From assembly GCF_004402045.1 (NCBI RefSeq), contig NZ_SOMG01000021.1:186001-250000 (forward strand): 64,000 nt of DNA, given 5' to 3'. The translations under genes were made by a program, and so were the position numbers. The stretch comes from Lelliottia nimipressuralis. Its GTDB lineage: Bacteria > Pseudomonadota > Gammaproteobacteria > Enterobacterales > Enterobacteriaceae. This document shows, in pieces, positions 52,203-61,848 of this stretch. The notes under the pieces were generated by a model. It did not search any database, was not told the DNA's origin, and saw nothing but the letters and a program-made list of their open reading frames with translations. The first letter of the stretch is position 1, and each line of letters starts with the position of its first letter.

Positions 52203-53315
52203 TTATTTACCGCTTTTCACCTTGGTCCACGCACGGGTACGCACGCGGTCAATTTTTGGATCCTGAACTTTCAGGGTGAAGAGCTTGGCGAACACATCCG
52301 CAGGCGGATAAATAGCCGGGTTATTACGGATTTCTTCGCTCACCAGCGGCACGGAGGCCTTGTTACCGTTTGCGTAGTAAACGTGGTCGCTGATGTGGGC
52401 GATCACGTCAGGACGCATCAGGTAGTTGAGGAACTGATATGCTTCGTCTTTGTTTTTTGCATCAGCCGGCATCGCGAAGACGTCAAAGAAGGCCAGCGCC
52501 CCCTCTTTCGGAATGAAGTAAGAGACGTTCACGCCGTTTTTCGCCTCTTTCGCGCGGTTAGCCGCCTGCCATACGTCCCCTGCCCAGCCAATCGCGACGC
52601 AGATGTCGCCGTTTGCAAGGTCGTTAATGTACTGGGACGAGTGGAAGTAACGAATGTTTGGACGCAGCTTCAGCAGCAGATCGGTCGCCGGGCCGGTGTA
52701 GTCATCAGCCTTGCTGCTGTTCGGATCTTTGCCCAGGTAGTTCAGCACGGTGGCGAAAATCTCTTCCGGCGCATCGAGGAAAGAAACGCCGCAGCTTTTC
52801 AGCTTCGCAAGGTTTTCCGGCTTCAGCACCACGTCCCAGCTGTCCAGCTTAACGTCCGGGCCCAGCGCCGCTTTCACTTTATCGACGTTAAAGCCGATAC
52901 CGGTGGTCGCCCACAGATAAGGCATCGCGTATTTGTTGTCCGGGTCGTGTTTAGCCACCAGCTTCAGCACTTCTGGATCGAGATTTTTCCAGTTCGGTAA
53001 CTTGCTCTTATCCAGCGGCTGGAAAACGCCTGCCGTCAGCTGACGCTCCAGGAAGCTTGCGGAAGGCACCACGAGGTCAAACCCGGTGCTGCCCGCCATC
53101 AGTTTTCCTTCCAGCACTTCGTTGGAATCGAAAACGTCGTAGACCACTTTAATGCCGGTCTCTTTTTCAAAATTCGCGACCGTGTCCGGCGCAATATAGT
53201 CAGACCAGTTGTAAACGTGCAGCGTTTTTTGTTCCGCAGCGAGCGTGCCGGCAGAGACGGCCATCAGAGCACCCGCAACCAGACCCGATAACCATTTTTT
53301 ATTCAAGGCGATCAT
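52203..53315 (-). CDS. potF: PotF, periplasmic putrescine binding protein
   Basis: A 370-residue binding protein with signal peptide (about 1-26, ending TLAA), spermidine/putrescine-binding fold and conserved HVYNWSDYIAPDT and GFDLVVPSASFLERQ blocks. Ligand-site residues (Trp37, Ser38, Asp39 region; Trp244-Asp247 in IGWAGDVW) are present. First gene of potFGHI; the operon imports putrescine. Confidence 0.96.
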   Translation of the reverse strand: MIALNKKWLSGLVAGALMAVSAGTLAAEQKTLHVYNWSDYIAPDTVANFEKETGIKVVYDVFDSNEVLEGKLMAGSTGFDLVVPSASFLERQLTAGVFQPLDKSKLPNWKNLDPEVLKLVAKHDPDNKYAMPYLWATTGIGFNVDKVKAALGPDVKLDSWDVVLKPENLAKLKSCGVSFLDAPEEIFATVLNYLGKDPNSSKADDYTGPATDLLLKLRPNIRYFHSSQYINDLANGDICVAIGWAGDVWQAANRAKEAKNGVNVSYFIPKEGALAFFDVFAMPADAKNKDEAYQFLNYLMRPDVIAHISDHVYYANGNKASVPLVSEEIRNNPAIYPPADVFAKLFTLKVQDPKIDRVRTRAWTKVKSGK

Positions 53316-53666
53316 ATCTTTATTCCTTCTGAAAGCTCGTTAACAAACGAACTAAAACTGTGCAATCTGAAGATATGCAATAATCATGCATAGTTTGTCG
53401 CTCTGCCCGAAATAAAAAGAAACCTCTTTACCCGGCAGCTTCCGCTCGCTTTTTTAAGCATCGCAAGAATAACTGTAGCCCGTGTCTCCGGCTATAGCCC
53501 GGACGAAAAAACGCCTTTTATCAATTTTTTATGCAGGTTATGTCTACGTGATAAGCCGAAATGGCCTTCAGGGAGGTGAAAAATTCTTTAAAGAAAGGTT
53601 AAAAGCAGCAGAAAAAATGGCCTTCTGCAGCCGCTATGGCAGCGACTGCGCAAAAGTCAGACAGGC
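53316..53666. other. Gene-free gap with the potF promoter
   Basis: 351 bases between potF and ybjN. The part next to potF is AT-rich and holds its promoter. A 62-codon open frame on the plus strand shows no family resemblance or good start and is not called. No hairpin terminator stands out; ybjN ends at 53667. Confidence 0.6.
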
Positions 53667-54143
53667 TTAGTGAAGAAAATTGGGAGATGCATCATTATTC
53701 TCTGCATCATCTTCCGCGCTATACAGCAGATGGTGTGCATTGGCTTCCATCATGACCATGGAAATTTGCTCTTCACTCAAGCGCATAAACCAGGAGAACT
53801 GCTTGAACGACAGCCCGGCACCGGAGAATAAAGACTGGCAAACGACCAGTTTTGGCAGATTATCATCCTGTATGTCGAGAAATGCTTTCACCGTCAAAGA
53901 ACTGGCGTTGATTGCTGACAGGTCGGAGGCCAGCGCCAGCAGCGCAGACGGCTTCACTTCGGCCAGCGCGGAGAAAAGGATCACGTCGTTAATGAGATCG
54001 ATTTTGGCATCAAAAATACCGTCGAAATTCTGCATATGAGGCAGATGCAGCGCCTGGCAGGAATCACATTCAAAGAACGTAATACCGGCATCATCGAGCC
54101 ATTGACGTAACGTATCCAGTGTTGGAACGACCTGTAAATCCAT
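53667..54143 (-). CDS. ybjN: YbjN, YbjN/CesT-like stress-related protein
   Basis: A 158-residue protein equal in length to E. coli YbjN, whose overexpression alters motility, biofilm and stress gene expression; its fold resembles type III secretion chaperones. The ATG at 54143 (MDLQVVPTLDTLRQWLDD) matches E. coli; the longer frame adds 11 residues without support. Conserved FFECDSCQALHLPHMQNFDGIFDAKIDLI block. It follows nfsA and rimK in the same direction as in E. coli. Confidence 0.93.
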   Translation of the reverse strand: MDLQVVPTLDTLRQWLDDAGITFFECDSCQALHLPHMQNFDGIFDAKIDLINDVILFSALAEVKPSALLALASDLSAINASSLTVKAFLDIQDDNLPKLVVCQSLFSGAGLSFKQFSWFMRLSEEQISMVMMEANAHHLLYSAEDDAENNDASPNFLH

Positions 54144-54206
54144 CGCTGTGCAGCCTCTTAAATAAAAACTTCGCATAGATTACGCAAAAAGCGTGCTCAA
54201 TACCAT

Positions 54207-55109
54207 TTAACCGCCCGTTTTCAGACAGTAACCCGGCGTGGCATGACGCTCGATCCATGAGATCATTTTACCCGCAATATCGACCCCGGTGGTTTTTTCC
54301 ACGCCTTCCAGCCCCGGTGAGGCATTTACCTCCATGACCAGCGGACCGCGCGTCGCCCGCAGAAGGTCTACGCCCGCCACGTCCAGCCCCAGCGTTTGCG
54401 CCGCTTTCACGGCAATCTCCCGCTCCCGGTCGCTGATATTGGCAACCCGCGCCACGCCGCCGCGGTGAAGATTAGAGCGGAAGTCACCCTCTTTTGCCTG
54501 GCGCTCAATGGCCGCCACCACTTCGTTACCGACCACGAAGCAGCGAATATCGCATCCTTTAGCCTCTTCGATATACTCCTGCACCAGAATGTGGGCATTT
54601 AGCCCCCGGAAGGCATCAATCACGCTTTCCGCCGCCTGCCGTGTTTCCGCCAGCACCACGCCAATGCCCTGCGTGCCTTCCACCAGCTTGATTACCAAAG
54701 GCGCGCCGCCCACCATATCGATGAGATCGCTGGTGTCGTCCGGCGAATGGGCAATCCCCGTGACGGGGAGATCGATCCCCTGACGGGCGAGCAGCTGCAG
54801 CGAGCGCAGCTTGTCGCGGGCGCGGGAAATGGCGACGGACTCATTGAGCGGATAGCTGCCCAGCATTTCAAACTGGCGCAGCGCGGCGGTGCCGTAATAG
54901 GTTATCTGAGAGCCGATGCGGGGGATAACAGCATCGAAGTGCGGCAGCTTGCGGCCTTTGTAGTGAATCGACGAGGCGGCCGGGTCGATGTTCATATAGC
55001 AGGACATCGGGTCGAGGATCTCAACCTGATGCCCGCGTTTCGCCGCCGCTTCTCGCAGGCGTTTACATGAATAGAGCGTTCCATCCCGGGACAATATGGC
55101 AATTTTCAC
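54207..55109 (-). CDS. rimK: RimK, ribosomal protein S6 glutamate ligase
   Basis: A 300-residue ATP-grasp ligase that adds glutamates to the C-terminus of ribosomal protein S6 and makes poly-alpha-glutamate. ATP-grasp features: [27 protein letters not shown] and Mg-binding [12 protein letters not shown]. The GTG at 55109 ([14 protein letters not shown]) has GAGGTG upstream and gives the E. coli length; the earlier in-frame ATG adds seven residues. Confidence 0.95.
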   Translation of the reverse strand: MKIAILSRDGTLYSCKRLREAAAKRGHQVEILDPMSCYMNIDPAASSIHYKGRKLPHFDAVIPRIGSQITYYGTAALRQFEMLGSYPLNESVAISRARDKLRSLQLLARQGIDLPVTGIAHSPDDTSDLIDMVGGAPLVIKLVEGTQGIGVVLAETRQAAESVIDAFRGLNAHILVQEYIEEAKGCDIRCFVVGNEVVAAIERQAKEGDFRSNLHRGGVARVANISDREREIAVKAAQTLGLDVAGVDLLRATRGPLVMEVNASPGLEGVEKTTGVDIAGKMISWIERHATPGYCLKTGG

Positions 55110-55178
55110 CCTGCACCTCTCTGAAGACATGGAAAAAGCCTGCGTATCATATACGCAGGCAGGCGCAGGATAAATGGA

Positions 55179-55901
55179 CTATCGCGTCGCCCAACCCTGT
55201 TTGTGCAGATAATCGAGAATAAACGGGCGATTTTCTTTAATGATGGTACGGCGAATATGGTCAGTCCAGGTATCACGACGGTTATTGCTGCCACGCGTCA
55301 TGTAGTAGTTCGCCAGCTCGTCGTCATACTGATTCAGGACGTCCTGGTCGACCGGCTGGTAGTGGTTTTCATGCACCAGCATGGCGGCAGGAATACGCGG
55401 CTTGAGATCCGGGTTATCCGCCGGCCAGCCGAGGCACAGGCCGAACAGCGGCAGCACATGTTTAGGCAGCTTCAGCAGCTCGGTCACGCTTTCGATGTTG
55501 TTACGCAGGCCGCCGATGTAGACACCGCCTAACCCCAGCGACTCCGCCGCCGTAAAGGCGTTTTGCGCCATCAGCGCGGTATCTACTACGCCCAGCAGCA
55601 GCTGTTCGGCGAGCCCCAGCTCGGCCTCAGGGCAGATCTGCAGGTGGCGGTTAAAGTCGGCGCAGAACACCCAAAACTCCGCGGCCTGGGCCACATGCTT
55701 TTGCCCACCGGTCAGCGTGACCAGCTGCTCGCGCATGGCCGGGTCGGTAATGCGAATAATGGAACTGCACTGCAGAAAGCTGGAGCTGGAGGTCGCCCTG
55801 GCGCTGTCAATAATCGCGGTACGCTGCGCCTCGGTAATCGGCTCACCGGTGAAGTGGCGAATGGAACGGTGGGATGTGAGCAGGTCTATGGTTGGCGTCA
55901 T
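55179..55901 (-). CDS. nfsA: NfsA, oxygen-insensitive NADPH nitroreductase
   Basis: A 240-residue FMN flavoprotein that reduces nitroaromatics, quinones and nitrofurans by two electrons using NADPH. Features: HRSIRHF (FMN phosphate binding), ARATSSSSFLQCSSIIRI, and GGLRNNIE. Length equals E. coli NfsA; the ATG at 55901 (MTPTIDLLTSH) is chosen over an extended frame. In E. coli it is a SoxS-regulated gene preceded by ybjC, which is not seen here. Confidence 0.95.
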   Translation of the reverse strand: MTPTIDLLTSHRSIRHFTGEPITEAQRTAIIDSARATSSSSFLQCSSIIRITDPAMREQLVTLTGGQKHVAQAAEFWVFCADFNRHLQICPEAELGLAEQLLLGVVDTALMAQNAFTAAESLGLGGVYIGGLRNNIESVTELLKLPKHVLPLFGLCLGWPADNPDLKPRIPAAMLVHENHYQPVDQDVLNQYDDELANYYMTRGSNNRRDTWTDHIRRTIIKENRPFILDYLHKQGWATR

Positions 55902-56085
55902 CTTCTCTCTCTTTGTCTTGCTTAAACCGTATGGCAGCCAGTATAGGCAATGATTTGCGCGGTGTAATTGGCGAAACATAGCCTGACTGTATCAAAGCGA
56001 CAGGCGAAACCTTCTTTAATGGCGGCAGGTTATCGGGCACTATATGTCTTATTCGCCGTCAGGCTTGTTTTTTGAGGAGAGAGAA

Positions 56086-56355
56086 ATGTTTGCAGTAATT
56101 TTTGGTCGTCCAGGGTGCCCTTACTGTGTGCGCGCAAAAGAGCTGGCTGAGAAACTGACTGAAGAGCGCGATGACTTCAACTTCCGCTACGTGGATATTC
56201 ACGCGGAAGGCATCACGAAAGCGGATCTCGAAAAAACCGTCGGCAAGCCGGTTGAAACCGTACCGCAGATCTTCCTCGATCAGCAACACATCGGCGGTTG
56301 CACTGATTTTGAAGCTTACGCCAAAGAGCATCTGGGCCTGTTTGCCGCCCAGTAA
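56086..56355 (+). CDS. grxA: GrxA, glutaredoxin 1
   Basis: An 89-residue glutaredoxin with active-site CPYC (Cys11-Cys14) that reduces ribonucleotide reductase and protein-glutathione disulfides. The cis-Pro (TVPQIF) and GG turn are intact. The ATG at 56086 (MFAVIFGRPG) follows GAGGAGAG. Compared with E. coli (85 aa) it carries a Cys after the GG motif (GGCTDFEAY instead of Tyr) and a slightly longer C-terminus. Divergent from nfsA, convergent with ybjM. Confidence 0.96.
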   Translation: MFAVIFGRPGCPYCVRAKELAEKLTEERDDFNFRYVDIHAEGITKADLEKTVGKPVETVPQIFLDQQHIGGCTDFEAYAKEHLGLFAAQ

Positions 56356-56362
56356 TGCGAAG

Positions 56363-56388
56363 ACGCCCTCACCCTGAGGGCGTTTTTA
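56363..56388. terminator. Terminator between grxA and ybjM
   Basis: 9-bp stem ACGCCCTCA / TGAGGGCGT with CCC loop then TTTTT. Its T tract overlaps the stop codon of the convergent ybjM gene. Confidence 0.88.
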
Positions 56389-56760
56389 TTTGTGGTGTCG
56401 TCGGTGTTGAACCAGACTGCACACAAACAAATAGCAGAGCGCCCCAAGCGCGCACCAGAACACGCCGCTCAGCAACCACGCCAGCTCCTGCCAGAAACTC
56501 CGCGTTGATACATACAGCAAGCGCATCAGCAGCAGACACAGCGGCGCGGCAAGCATGGCCCCCAGTAGCGGTTTTACCACCTCCCCTTTACGGGAGAGAA
56601 AACTGGCCGCGGCGCCCGGCAGCGTGAAAAAGAGCAAACCCAGCTCCGGATGACCCGAAGCCCTGAACGCCCCTTTCACATTAAAAGCGAGCGACATGCA
56701 TACGACCGTGAACAGCAAAAAGCAGCTGATCACCCCCGCCCAGTTTCGTTTAATGTTCAA
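56386..56760 (-). CDS. ybjM: YbjM, inner-membrane protein
   Basis: A 124-residue protein with four hydrophobic helices, equal in size and content to E. coli YbjM (125 aa; unknown function): WAGVISCFLLFTVVCMSLAF, KGAFRASGHPELGLLFFTLPGAAASFLSR, and SFWQELAWLLSGVFWCALGALC. The likely start is TTG at 56760 (reads LNIKRNWAG), with AGGAGG five bases upstream and alignment to the E. coli N-terminus; an in-frame codon 11 residues upstream has no ribosome-binding site. Confidence 0.85.
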   Translation of the reverse strand: MNIKRNWAGVISCFLLFTVVCMSLAFNVKGAFRASGHPELGLLFFTLPGAAASFLSRKGEVVKPLLGAMLAAPLCLLLMRLLYVSTRSFWQELAWLLSGVFWCALGALCYLFVCSLVQHRRHHK

Positions 56761-57033
56761 ACTATCCTCCTGACTTATCTCTATCAAATACACATTCGTC
56801 GGGTAGACGCCCAGTCAGATAAAGCAATGCGGCAATCCTTGCCAAAGCACGCACAGGGTGATGCGATAATAAGTAGCTGTCAGTAGCTAATGCGATTAAA
56901 CTACACGCCAGCTAATGTTTTAGGGAATAAAGCAGGAAACAGGGAGCGTTAACGCCTTTCCCTGACCCAGAAAACAGTAGCCCAAAAAGTCCTTTCATTC
57001 AACAACTTACTGGTAAACAAGAAGTTAGCCTCC

Positions 57034-58719
57034 GTGAATATAAACGTCGCAGACTTGTTAAATGGGAATTACATCCTGTTATTATTTGTGGTACTGGCGC
57101 TGGGTCTTTGCCTGGGTAAATTGCGCCTGGGTTCAGTTCAACTTGGTAATTCCATTGGCGTTTTAGTCGTCTCCTTATTATTAGGCCAGCAGCACTTCAG
57201 CATTAACACGGACGCGCTCAACTTAGGTTTTATGCTGTTTATTTTCTGTGTTGGCGTGGAAGCGGGACCTAACTTTTTTTCAATTTTCTTCCGCGACGGC
57301 AAAAATTATCTGATGCTGGCGCTGGTGATGGTCGGCAGCGCGCTGCTGATCGCCTTAGGGCTGGGCAAACTGTTTGGCTGGGATATCGGGTTAACGGCCG
57401 GTATGCTGGCGGGCTCCATGACCTCCACCCCTGTGCTCGTGGGGGCCGGTGATACCCTGCGCCATTCCGGCATGGCCGGCGCGCAGCTCTCGACCGCCCT
57501 CGACCACCTGAGCCTGGGCTATGCCCTGACCTATCTGATTGGTCTGGTGAGCCTGATCGTTGGCGCGCGCTACCTGCCAAAACTTCAGCACCAGGATCTG
57601 CAGACCAGCGCTCAGCAAATCGCCCGCGAGCGCGGTCTCGATACCGATTCCAAACGTAAAGTCTATCTCCCGGTGATCCGCGCCTACCGCGTCGGACCAG
57701 AGCTGGTGGCATGGGCAGACGGCAAAAACCTGCGCGAGCTGGGGATTTACCGCCAGACGGGCTGCTACATCGAACGTATCCGCCGCAACGGCATTCTGGC
57801 GAACCCGGACGGCGACGCGGTGCTGCAGATGGGCGACGACATTGCGCTCGTCGGTTACCCGGACGCCCACGCCCGTCTCGACCCGAGCTTCCGTAACGGC
57901 AAAGAGGTGTTCGACCGCGATCTGCTCGATATGCGCATCGTCACCGAAGAGATCGTGGTGAAAAACCATAACGCCGTTGGCCGCCGTCTGGCGCAGCTGA
58001 AGCTGACCGACCACGGTTGCTTCCTCAACCGCGTGATCCGCAGCCAGATTGAAATGCCGATCGACGATAACGTTGTGCTTAATAAAGGCGACGTTCTCCA
58101 GGTCAGCGGCGACGCCCGCCGCGTGAAAACCGTTGCCGACCGCATCGGCTTTATCTCCATTCACAGCCAGGTCACCGACCTGCTGGCCTTCTGCGCCTTC
58201 TTTATTGTTGGCCTGATGATCGGGATGATCACCTTCCAGTTCAGCAACTTTAGCTTCGGCATCGGTAACGCCGCCGGGCTGCTGTTCGCCGGGATCATGC
58301 TGGGCTTCCTGCGAGCGAACCACCCGACCTTCGGCTACATTCCGCAGGGCGCGCTGAACATGGTGAAAGAGTTCGGCCTGATGGTCTTTATGGCAGGCGT
58401 TGGCTTAAGCGCCGGCAGCGGCATTGGCCACAGCCTGGGTGCCGTCGGCTGGCAGATGTTGGTTTCCGGACTTATCGTCAGCCTGGTGCCGGTGGTGATC
58501 TGCTTCCTGTTCGGCGCCTACGTGCTGCGCATGAACCGCGCCCTGCTCTTCGGGGCGATGATGGGGGCGCGTACCTGTGCGCCTGCCATGGAAATCATCA
58601 GCGACACCGCGCGCAGCAACATCCCGGCGCTGGGGTATGCGGGCACGTACGCAATTGCCAACGTACTGCTGACGCTGGCGGGTACGCTAATCATCATCAT
58701 CTGGCCAGGACTCGGATAA
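57034..58719 (+). CDS. ybjL: YbjL, AspT/YidE-family putative transporter
   Basis: A 561-residue inner-membrane protein: two transmembrane blocks (about 5-190 and 380-560) around two cytosolic RCK_C (TrkA-C) domains (about 200-290 and 290-375). This is the AspT exchanger family layout; the substrate of YbjL is not firmly known. Length and sequence are nearly identical to E. coli YbjL. The start is GTG at 57034 ([13 protein letters not shown]). It lies directly upstream of rybB. Confidence 0.94.
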   Translation: MNINVADLLNGNYILLLFVVLALGLCLGKLRLGSVQLGNSIGVLVVSLLLGQQHFSINTDALNLGFMLFIFCVGVEAGPNFFSIFFRDGKNYLMLALVMVGSALLIALGLGKLFGWDIGLTAGMLAGSMTSTPVLVGAGDTLRHSGMAGAQLSTALDHLSLGYALTYLIGLVSLIVGARYLPKLQHQDLQTSAQQIARERGLDTDSKRKVYLPVIRAYRVGPELVAWADGKNLRELGIYRQTGCYIERIRRNGILANPDGDAVLQMGDDIALVGYPDAHARLDPSFRNGKEVFDRDLLDMRIVTEEIVVKNHNAVGRRLAQLKLTDHGCFLNRVIRSQIEMPIDDNVVLNKGDVLQVSGDARRVKTVADRIGFISIHSQVTDLLAFCAFFIVGLMIGMITFQFSNFSFGIGNAAGLLFAGIMLGFLRANHPTFGYIPQGALNMVKEFGLMVFMAGVGLSAGSGIGHSLGAVGWQMLVSGLIVSLVPVVICFLFGAYVLRMNRALLFGAMMGARTCAPAMEIISDTARSNIPALGYAGTYAIANVLLTLAGTLIIIIWPGLG

Positions 58720-58762
58720 CTCCTAAGTTTGCGCGTAGTGGAAAATATTTTCGTTACGCGCA

Positions 58763-58790
58763 GAACTTTTTTATCAGGGGGCAGTCATAA
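58763..58790 (+). promoter_or_regulatory. Sigma-E promoter of rybB
   Basis: GAACTT (58763-58768) as -35 and TCATAA (58785-58790) as -10, with a 16-base spacer; transcription would start at G58796. E. coli rybB is driven by sigma-E, whose -35 consensus is GGAACTT. Confidence 0.75.
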
Positions 58791-58795
58791 CTAGT

Positions 58796-58874
58796 GCCAC
58801 TGCTTTTCTTTGATGTCCCCAATTTGTGGAGCCCATCAACCCCGCCGTTTTGGTTCAAGGTTGATGGGTTTTTT
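58796..58874 (+). ncRNA. rybB: RybB, sigma-E-dependent Hfq-binding sRNA
   Basis: The 79 bases begin GCCACTGCTTTTCTTTGATG and end in a terminator stem CCCATCAACC...GGTTGATGGG with TTTTTT, almost identical to E. coli RybB. The 5' seed (GCCACTGCTTTTCTTT) that pairs with ompC, ompW and other porin mRNAs is unchanged. The U tract overlaps the attachment core of the downstream prophage remnant, but the RNA stays complete. Confidence 0.95.
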
Positions 58875-58884
58875 GTTGCCTGAA
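58867..58884 (+). repeat. Left att core (rybB side)
   Basis: GGTTTTTTGTTGCCTGAA, starting at the last two bases of the RybB terminator stem. Identical copy at 63658-63675. Confidence 0.85.
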
Positions 58885-58931
58885 CTTTACCATCCATTAA
58901 ATCAATCACTTACAACACCTCATTCCCCTGT

Positions 58932-58973
58932 ATGGCGATAAAATGGCGGCAGCGCTTTTGCCATGGCGGCAAC
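58932..58973 (+). repeat. Arm-type direct repeats near the left att
   Basis: Three 11-base units: ATGGCGATAAA (58932), ATGGCGGCAGC (58943), ATGGCGGCAAC (58963). The same motif recurs by the right att (63541, 63552). Paired sites near both att cores are what integrase arm-binding sites look like (inference). Confidence 0.6.
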
Positions 58974-59007
58974 AGGTAATAAAAAACCCGCCAGCGGCGC
59001 GTCAGAA

Positions 59008-59223
59008 TCAGTAAGCTAATTGTTCCGCATTCCTTTCGGATGAGGTGGGGCGGCGCTGATTTTTTTCCGGACGGCAGACGGACCGCACAAAAGTCTCATG
59101 CGTCACGAACGTATGCCCGCACTCAATATTGGTACACTGGTTGTATCGTTCTTTGGTTTCGCTGGAAACCTGAAAGCTACTGCGTTTATGAGCGGCCTGG
59201 CCGCACACCGGGCAATTCATCAT
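59008..59223 (-). CDS. ogr: Ogr/Delta-type late transcription activator of P2-like phages
   Basis: A 71-residue zinc-finger protein: CPVCG (Cys4, Cys7) near the N-terminus and CTNIECGHTF (two Cys) about 23 residues on, forming the Ogr/Delta Zn site, with conserved ETKERYNQC and FVTHET. Ogr activates P2 late promoters with host RNA polymerase. It lies next to att, as in P2. Two adjacent ATGs are possible starts. It looks intact although its late operons are gone. Confidence 0.88.
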   Translation of the reverse strand: MMNCPVCGQAAHKRSSFQVSSETKERYNQCTNIECGHTFVTHETFVRSVCRPEKNQRRPTSSERNAEQLAY

Positions 59224-59427
59224 TTCGTTCAGCCCTCACTCTTAACCAGTTCACAATAACGAAACATAATTGTTCTCCATTTCGAACAAATATGTAACGT
59301 CGAGCAAAAAACCAACAGGCTTCATCAACGTGCTTTTGTTTAGGAACTTTATAATCAAACATAAATTTGATATCCGAATGTATCGCAAAATCGAACTCTA
59401 AAACTAACTACGGAAAGCATACGTTTC

Positions 59428-59621
59428 TTAAGCTGATAGCGCATCTACATGCAAAGCAGCCATGCTAATCATGACCTTTACGCACTTTTTATCTTTATGC
59501 AGAGGAAGGCGACCTCAACCAGCATGTCATTGAGCGTATCGACTGAAAGGCCTGTAAGTTCGCTATAATGCTTAATTGTGACGAGCGGTGTATTCAGAGG
59601 GATTGAAATGTTTGGGGTCAT
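59428..59621 (-). pseudogene. Frameshifted Cox-like regulator/excisionase remnant
   Basis: From an ATG at 59621 the frame reads TPNISIPLNTPLVTIKHYSELTGLSVDTLNDMLVE, typical of phage Cox-family proteins, then runs out of family sequence. A one-base shift restores RLPLHKDKKCVKVMISMAALHVDALSA before a stop at 59428-59430. Cox acts as repressor and excisionase; the frameshift should abolish excision. Confidence 0.75.
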
Positions 59622-59704
59622 AGTGCAACATTCCTTGATTAGTTCGACTTGCGGCAAACCGTTGTTAATCGTTATTAGTGTAGGCTGCAAAAGAACACTG
59701 AGAG

Positions 59705-60120
59705 GTGTACTCAAAGTTCCCTTTTGGAATCCTTCAATGCAATTTTGATTGCTTAGAAGGTCTTTTAGATTTCAATAACAGCGGAAAGAAAGTGATTGAG
59801 CGTTTGGTTGAGGTGTATGATTTCATCACTCGACAGGCTCTCTGCAATCGCTTGGGTGTCTCTAAGAGCACAATGGCGACCCAATACATGCGTGACATCT
59901 TTCCGACAGACTGGGGGCTTAAATGCATTATGTAACCAGTGTTTCCGTTGAATGGTTTGTTTCTAGTAAGAGTGCGTTGATGATGATTGCTGCTAAAAAG
60001 TTAATGAATATTGAAGCTCACGAATTAAGAGATATTGAAGCAGTGGTTCGGAAAAAGTATTGTATCGACCCTTCTTTAATTATTAATGAAAATAAAGTAT
60101 CCATTAGCTGTAAAATTTGA
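59705..60120 (+). pseudogene. Broken CI-type phage repressor
   Basis: An N-terminal frame (to 59935) has SGKKVIERLVEVYDFITRQALCNRLGVSKSTMATQYMRDIFPTDW, which matches the helix-turn-helix domain of 186/P2-like CI repressors, then stops. A second frame (from 59923) continues with TSVSVEWF, the expected next segment, so one frameshift is visible. The rest, to about 60120, shows little of the normal repressor C-terminal domain. Divergent from the cox remnant, as in P2-like phages. Confidence 0.72.
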
Positions 60121-60315
60121 CTAGCATGTCTACGTTTGTGATTTTTAAGATCCAATCATTTCACTGACTCAGAGTGAATAAAAAACGAGCATGAAGAGAA
60201 TAAATTTTATACCCGTAAAAAAGCTATGGTGTCAGGAGATATTTTTTCTTTTGAGTTCTATGTTAACCCCCTTAAACATATATCTTAATTTTATAATGTG
60301 ATTAGTGAGGATTGA

Positions 60316-61767
60316 ATGGATATTGAGTGGAACTGGGCGCAAAGTGATCATTTTCTTGATGAGCAATTTCCTGCCGACACTTTAGATCGCGAGAAATATG
60401 CAACTTACCTGTATAAAATTTGTGCAGCCCGCGGAGAAAAATCAAACCTGGTTGTAAACATAAATGCGGAATGGGGGGCGGGGAAAAGCTATTTTACAAA
60501 GCGTTTAGCCAATTCCATATCAGCGTTTCACCCTACTGTATATATTGATGCCTGGAAAGATGATTTTTCAGAAGACCCATTACTTACAGTCTTCAGTTCA
60601 ATCAAAGAACAATTATCAGGACAATCTGATGACTTTACTCGTAAGATTAATGAAACTGTTGAGAAAATAGGCCCTCTTCTGAAGTCTGCAACACCTGTTA
60701 TCATTAATGGGCTGGTAAAGAAACTAACTGGTATTGAGGATATAGCTGAATTAACAAAAGATTTATCAACTAAGTTATTAGATCTTCATACTGAAAAAGC
60801 ATCAAGTATTTCGGCAGTAAAAAAAGGCATCAGTACGTGGGTAAATCATATAGAGAACAAAGATCTCATCAATAAGAGCCTGCCTCTTTTCGTAATAATT
60901 GATGAGCTAGATCGATGCAGACCAGACTTTGCAATTAATTTATTAGAAATTACAAAGCATATATTTAACATTCCTGGCGTAGTATTCATTATTGCGACAG
61001 ATACAGAGCAATTACAACACTCAATTAAAGTTGTATATGGGAATGAATTTTCTGCAAGCCATTATTTAAGTCGTTTTTTTGATAGAAGGTTTTTACTTCC
61101 CACACCAATTATGAGAGATTTTCTTAAGACTATCTCTGCGGATAATGTTATTGAAGAATTTGACAAATTAAAAACTCGTATGTCTCCCCAACCTCCCAAC
61201 TTCGATATTTTTATCGAAAATTGTGCTAATATTTTTGAATCTTTACGCATGAACCTTCGAGACTCAATTAAATTATATGAAAAATTAATTGATATACTTA
61301 TAACAGCCCAAAAAAACTTTGACCCTACCTTCCTCTTATTATTATCAATAATAAACAATAAAGATAATGAAATTTATTCATTACTTAAAGCTAAAAAAAC
61401 AGATAAAACAATATTGAGCAAAATGGACTCATCAATAACTTTATGCTTTGACCTGTCAAGATCGACGACATTGGTTAATGTTTTGATGAGTAATGGTGTG
61501 AGACTTGTAAATGAACTTCGCGATGAAATTATTACTGTAGATATTTCTGATTACATTTTCACAGCGCGTTCAGTAATAGAAATAAAAAGTCCTGTATCCA
61601 GTAATGGCTCACATTACCCAGAAGAATGGATTGATGGCGGATTACCTCTAAATAACACTGTAAATAATTTCCTAAAAATTGGCTGGGCCAGTACTAAAAC
61701 ACATGACTTGTCTCTTAACCTCAACCAATATTTTGAATTGATTGAACTTAGTACAACATTCGAATAA
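60316..61767 (+). CDS. KAP-family P-loop NTPase, prophage cargo
   Basis: A 483-residue intact protein. Walker A is WGAGKS (53-58) and Walker B with the KAP signature is LFVIIDELDRCRPDF (191-205); a conserved YLSRFFDRRF (250-259) follows. Unlike eukaryotic KAP proteins, no clear membrane helices lie between A and B; residues 114-136 are the only moderately hydrophobic stretch. KAP NTPases include the F-plasmid phage-exclusion protein PifA and several defence-associated ATPases. It sits between the broken repressor and int, same strand, AT-rich, with its own start region. The C-terminal 200 residues match nothing I recognise. Function is unknown; defence is inferred. Confidence 0.85.
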   Translation: MDIEWNWAQSDHFLDEQFPADTLDREKYATYLYKICAARGEKSNLVVNINAEWGAGKSYFTKRLANSISAFHPTVYIDAWKDDFSEDPLLTVFSSIKEQLSGQSDDFTRKINETVEKIGPLLKSATPVIINGLVKKLTGIEDIAELTKDLSTKLLDLHTEKASSISAVKKGISTWVNHIENKDLINKSLPLFVIIDELDRCRPDFAINLLEITKHIFNIPGVVFIIATDTEQLQHSIKVVYGNEFSASHYLSRFFDRRFLLPTPIMRDFLKTISADNVIEEFDKLKTRMSPQPPNFDIFIENCANIFESLRMNLRDSIKLYEKLIDILITAQKNFDPTFLLLLSIINNKDNEIYSLLKAKKTDKTILSKMDSSITLCFDLSRSTTLVNVLMSNGVRLVNELRDEIITVDISDYIFTARSVIEIKSPVSSNGSHYPEEWIDGGLPLNNTVNNFLKIGWASTKTHDLSLNLNQYFELIELSTTFE

Positions 61768-61848
61768 TGTTCGAACAAAAAAATATCGGACATTAACCAC
61801 TGGCTAAATAAACAGTTAAATTTCATTCTCATACATGGAGGCTTATTT

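Noticed and set aside
53482..53670. 62-codon plus-strand frame between potF and ybjN
   Set aside because: No family resemblance, no good Shine-Dalgarno, runs antisense into the ybjN end; probably chance.
55843..56040. 65-codon minus-strand frame over the nfsA start, considered as a ybjC remnant
   Set aside because: Similarity is limited to residues forced by the overlapping nfsA start codons; no ybjC membrane segment is present.
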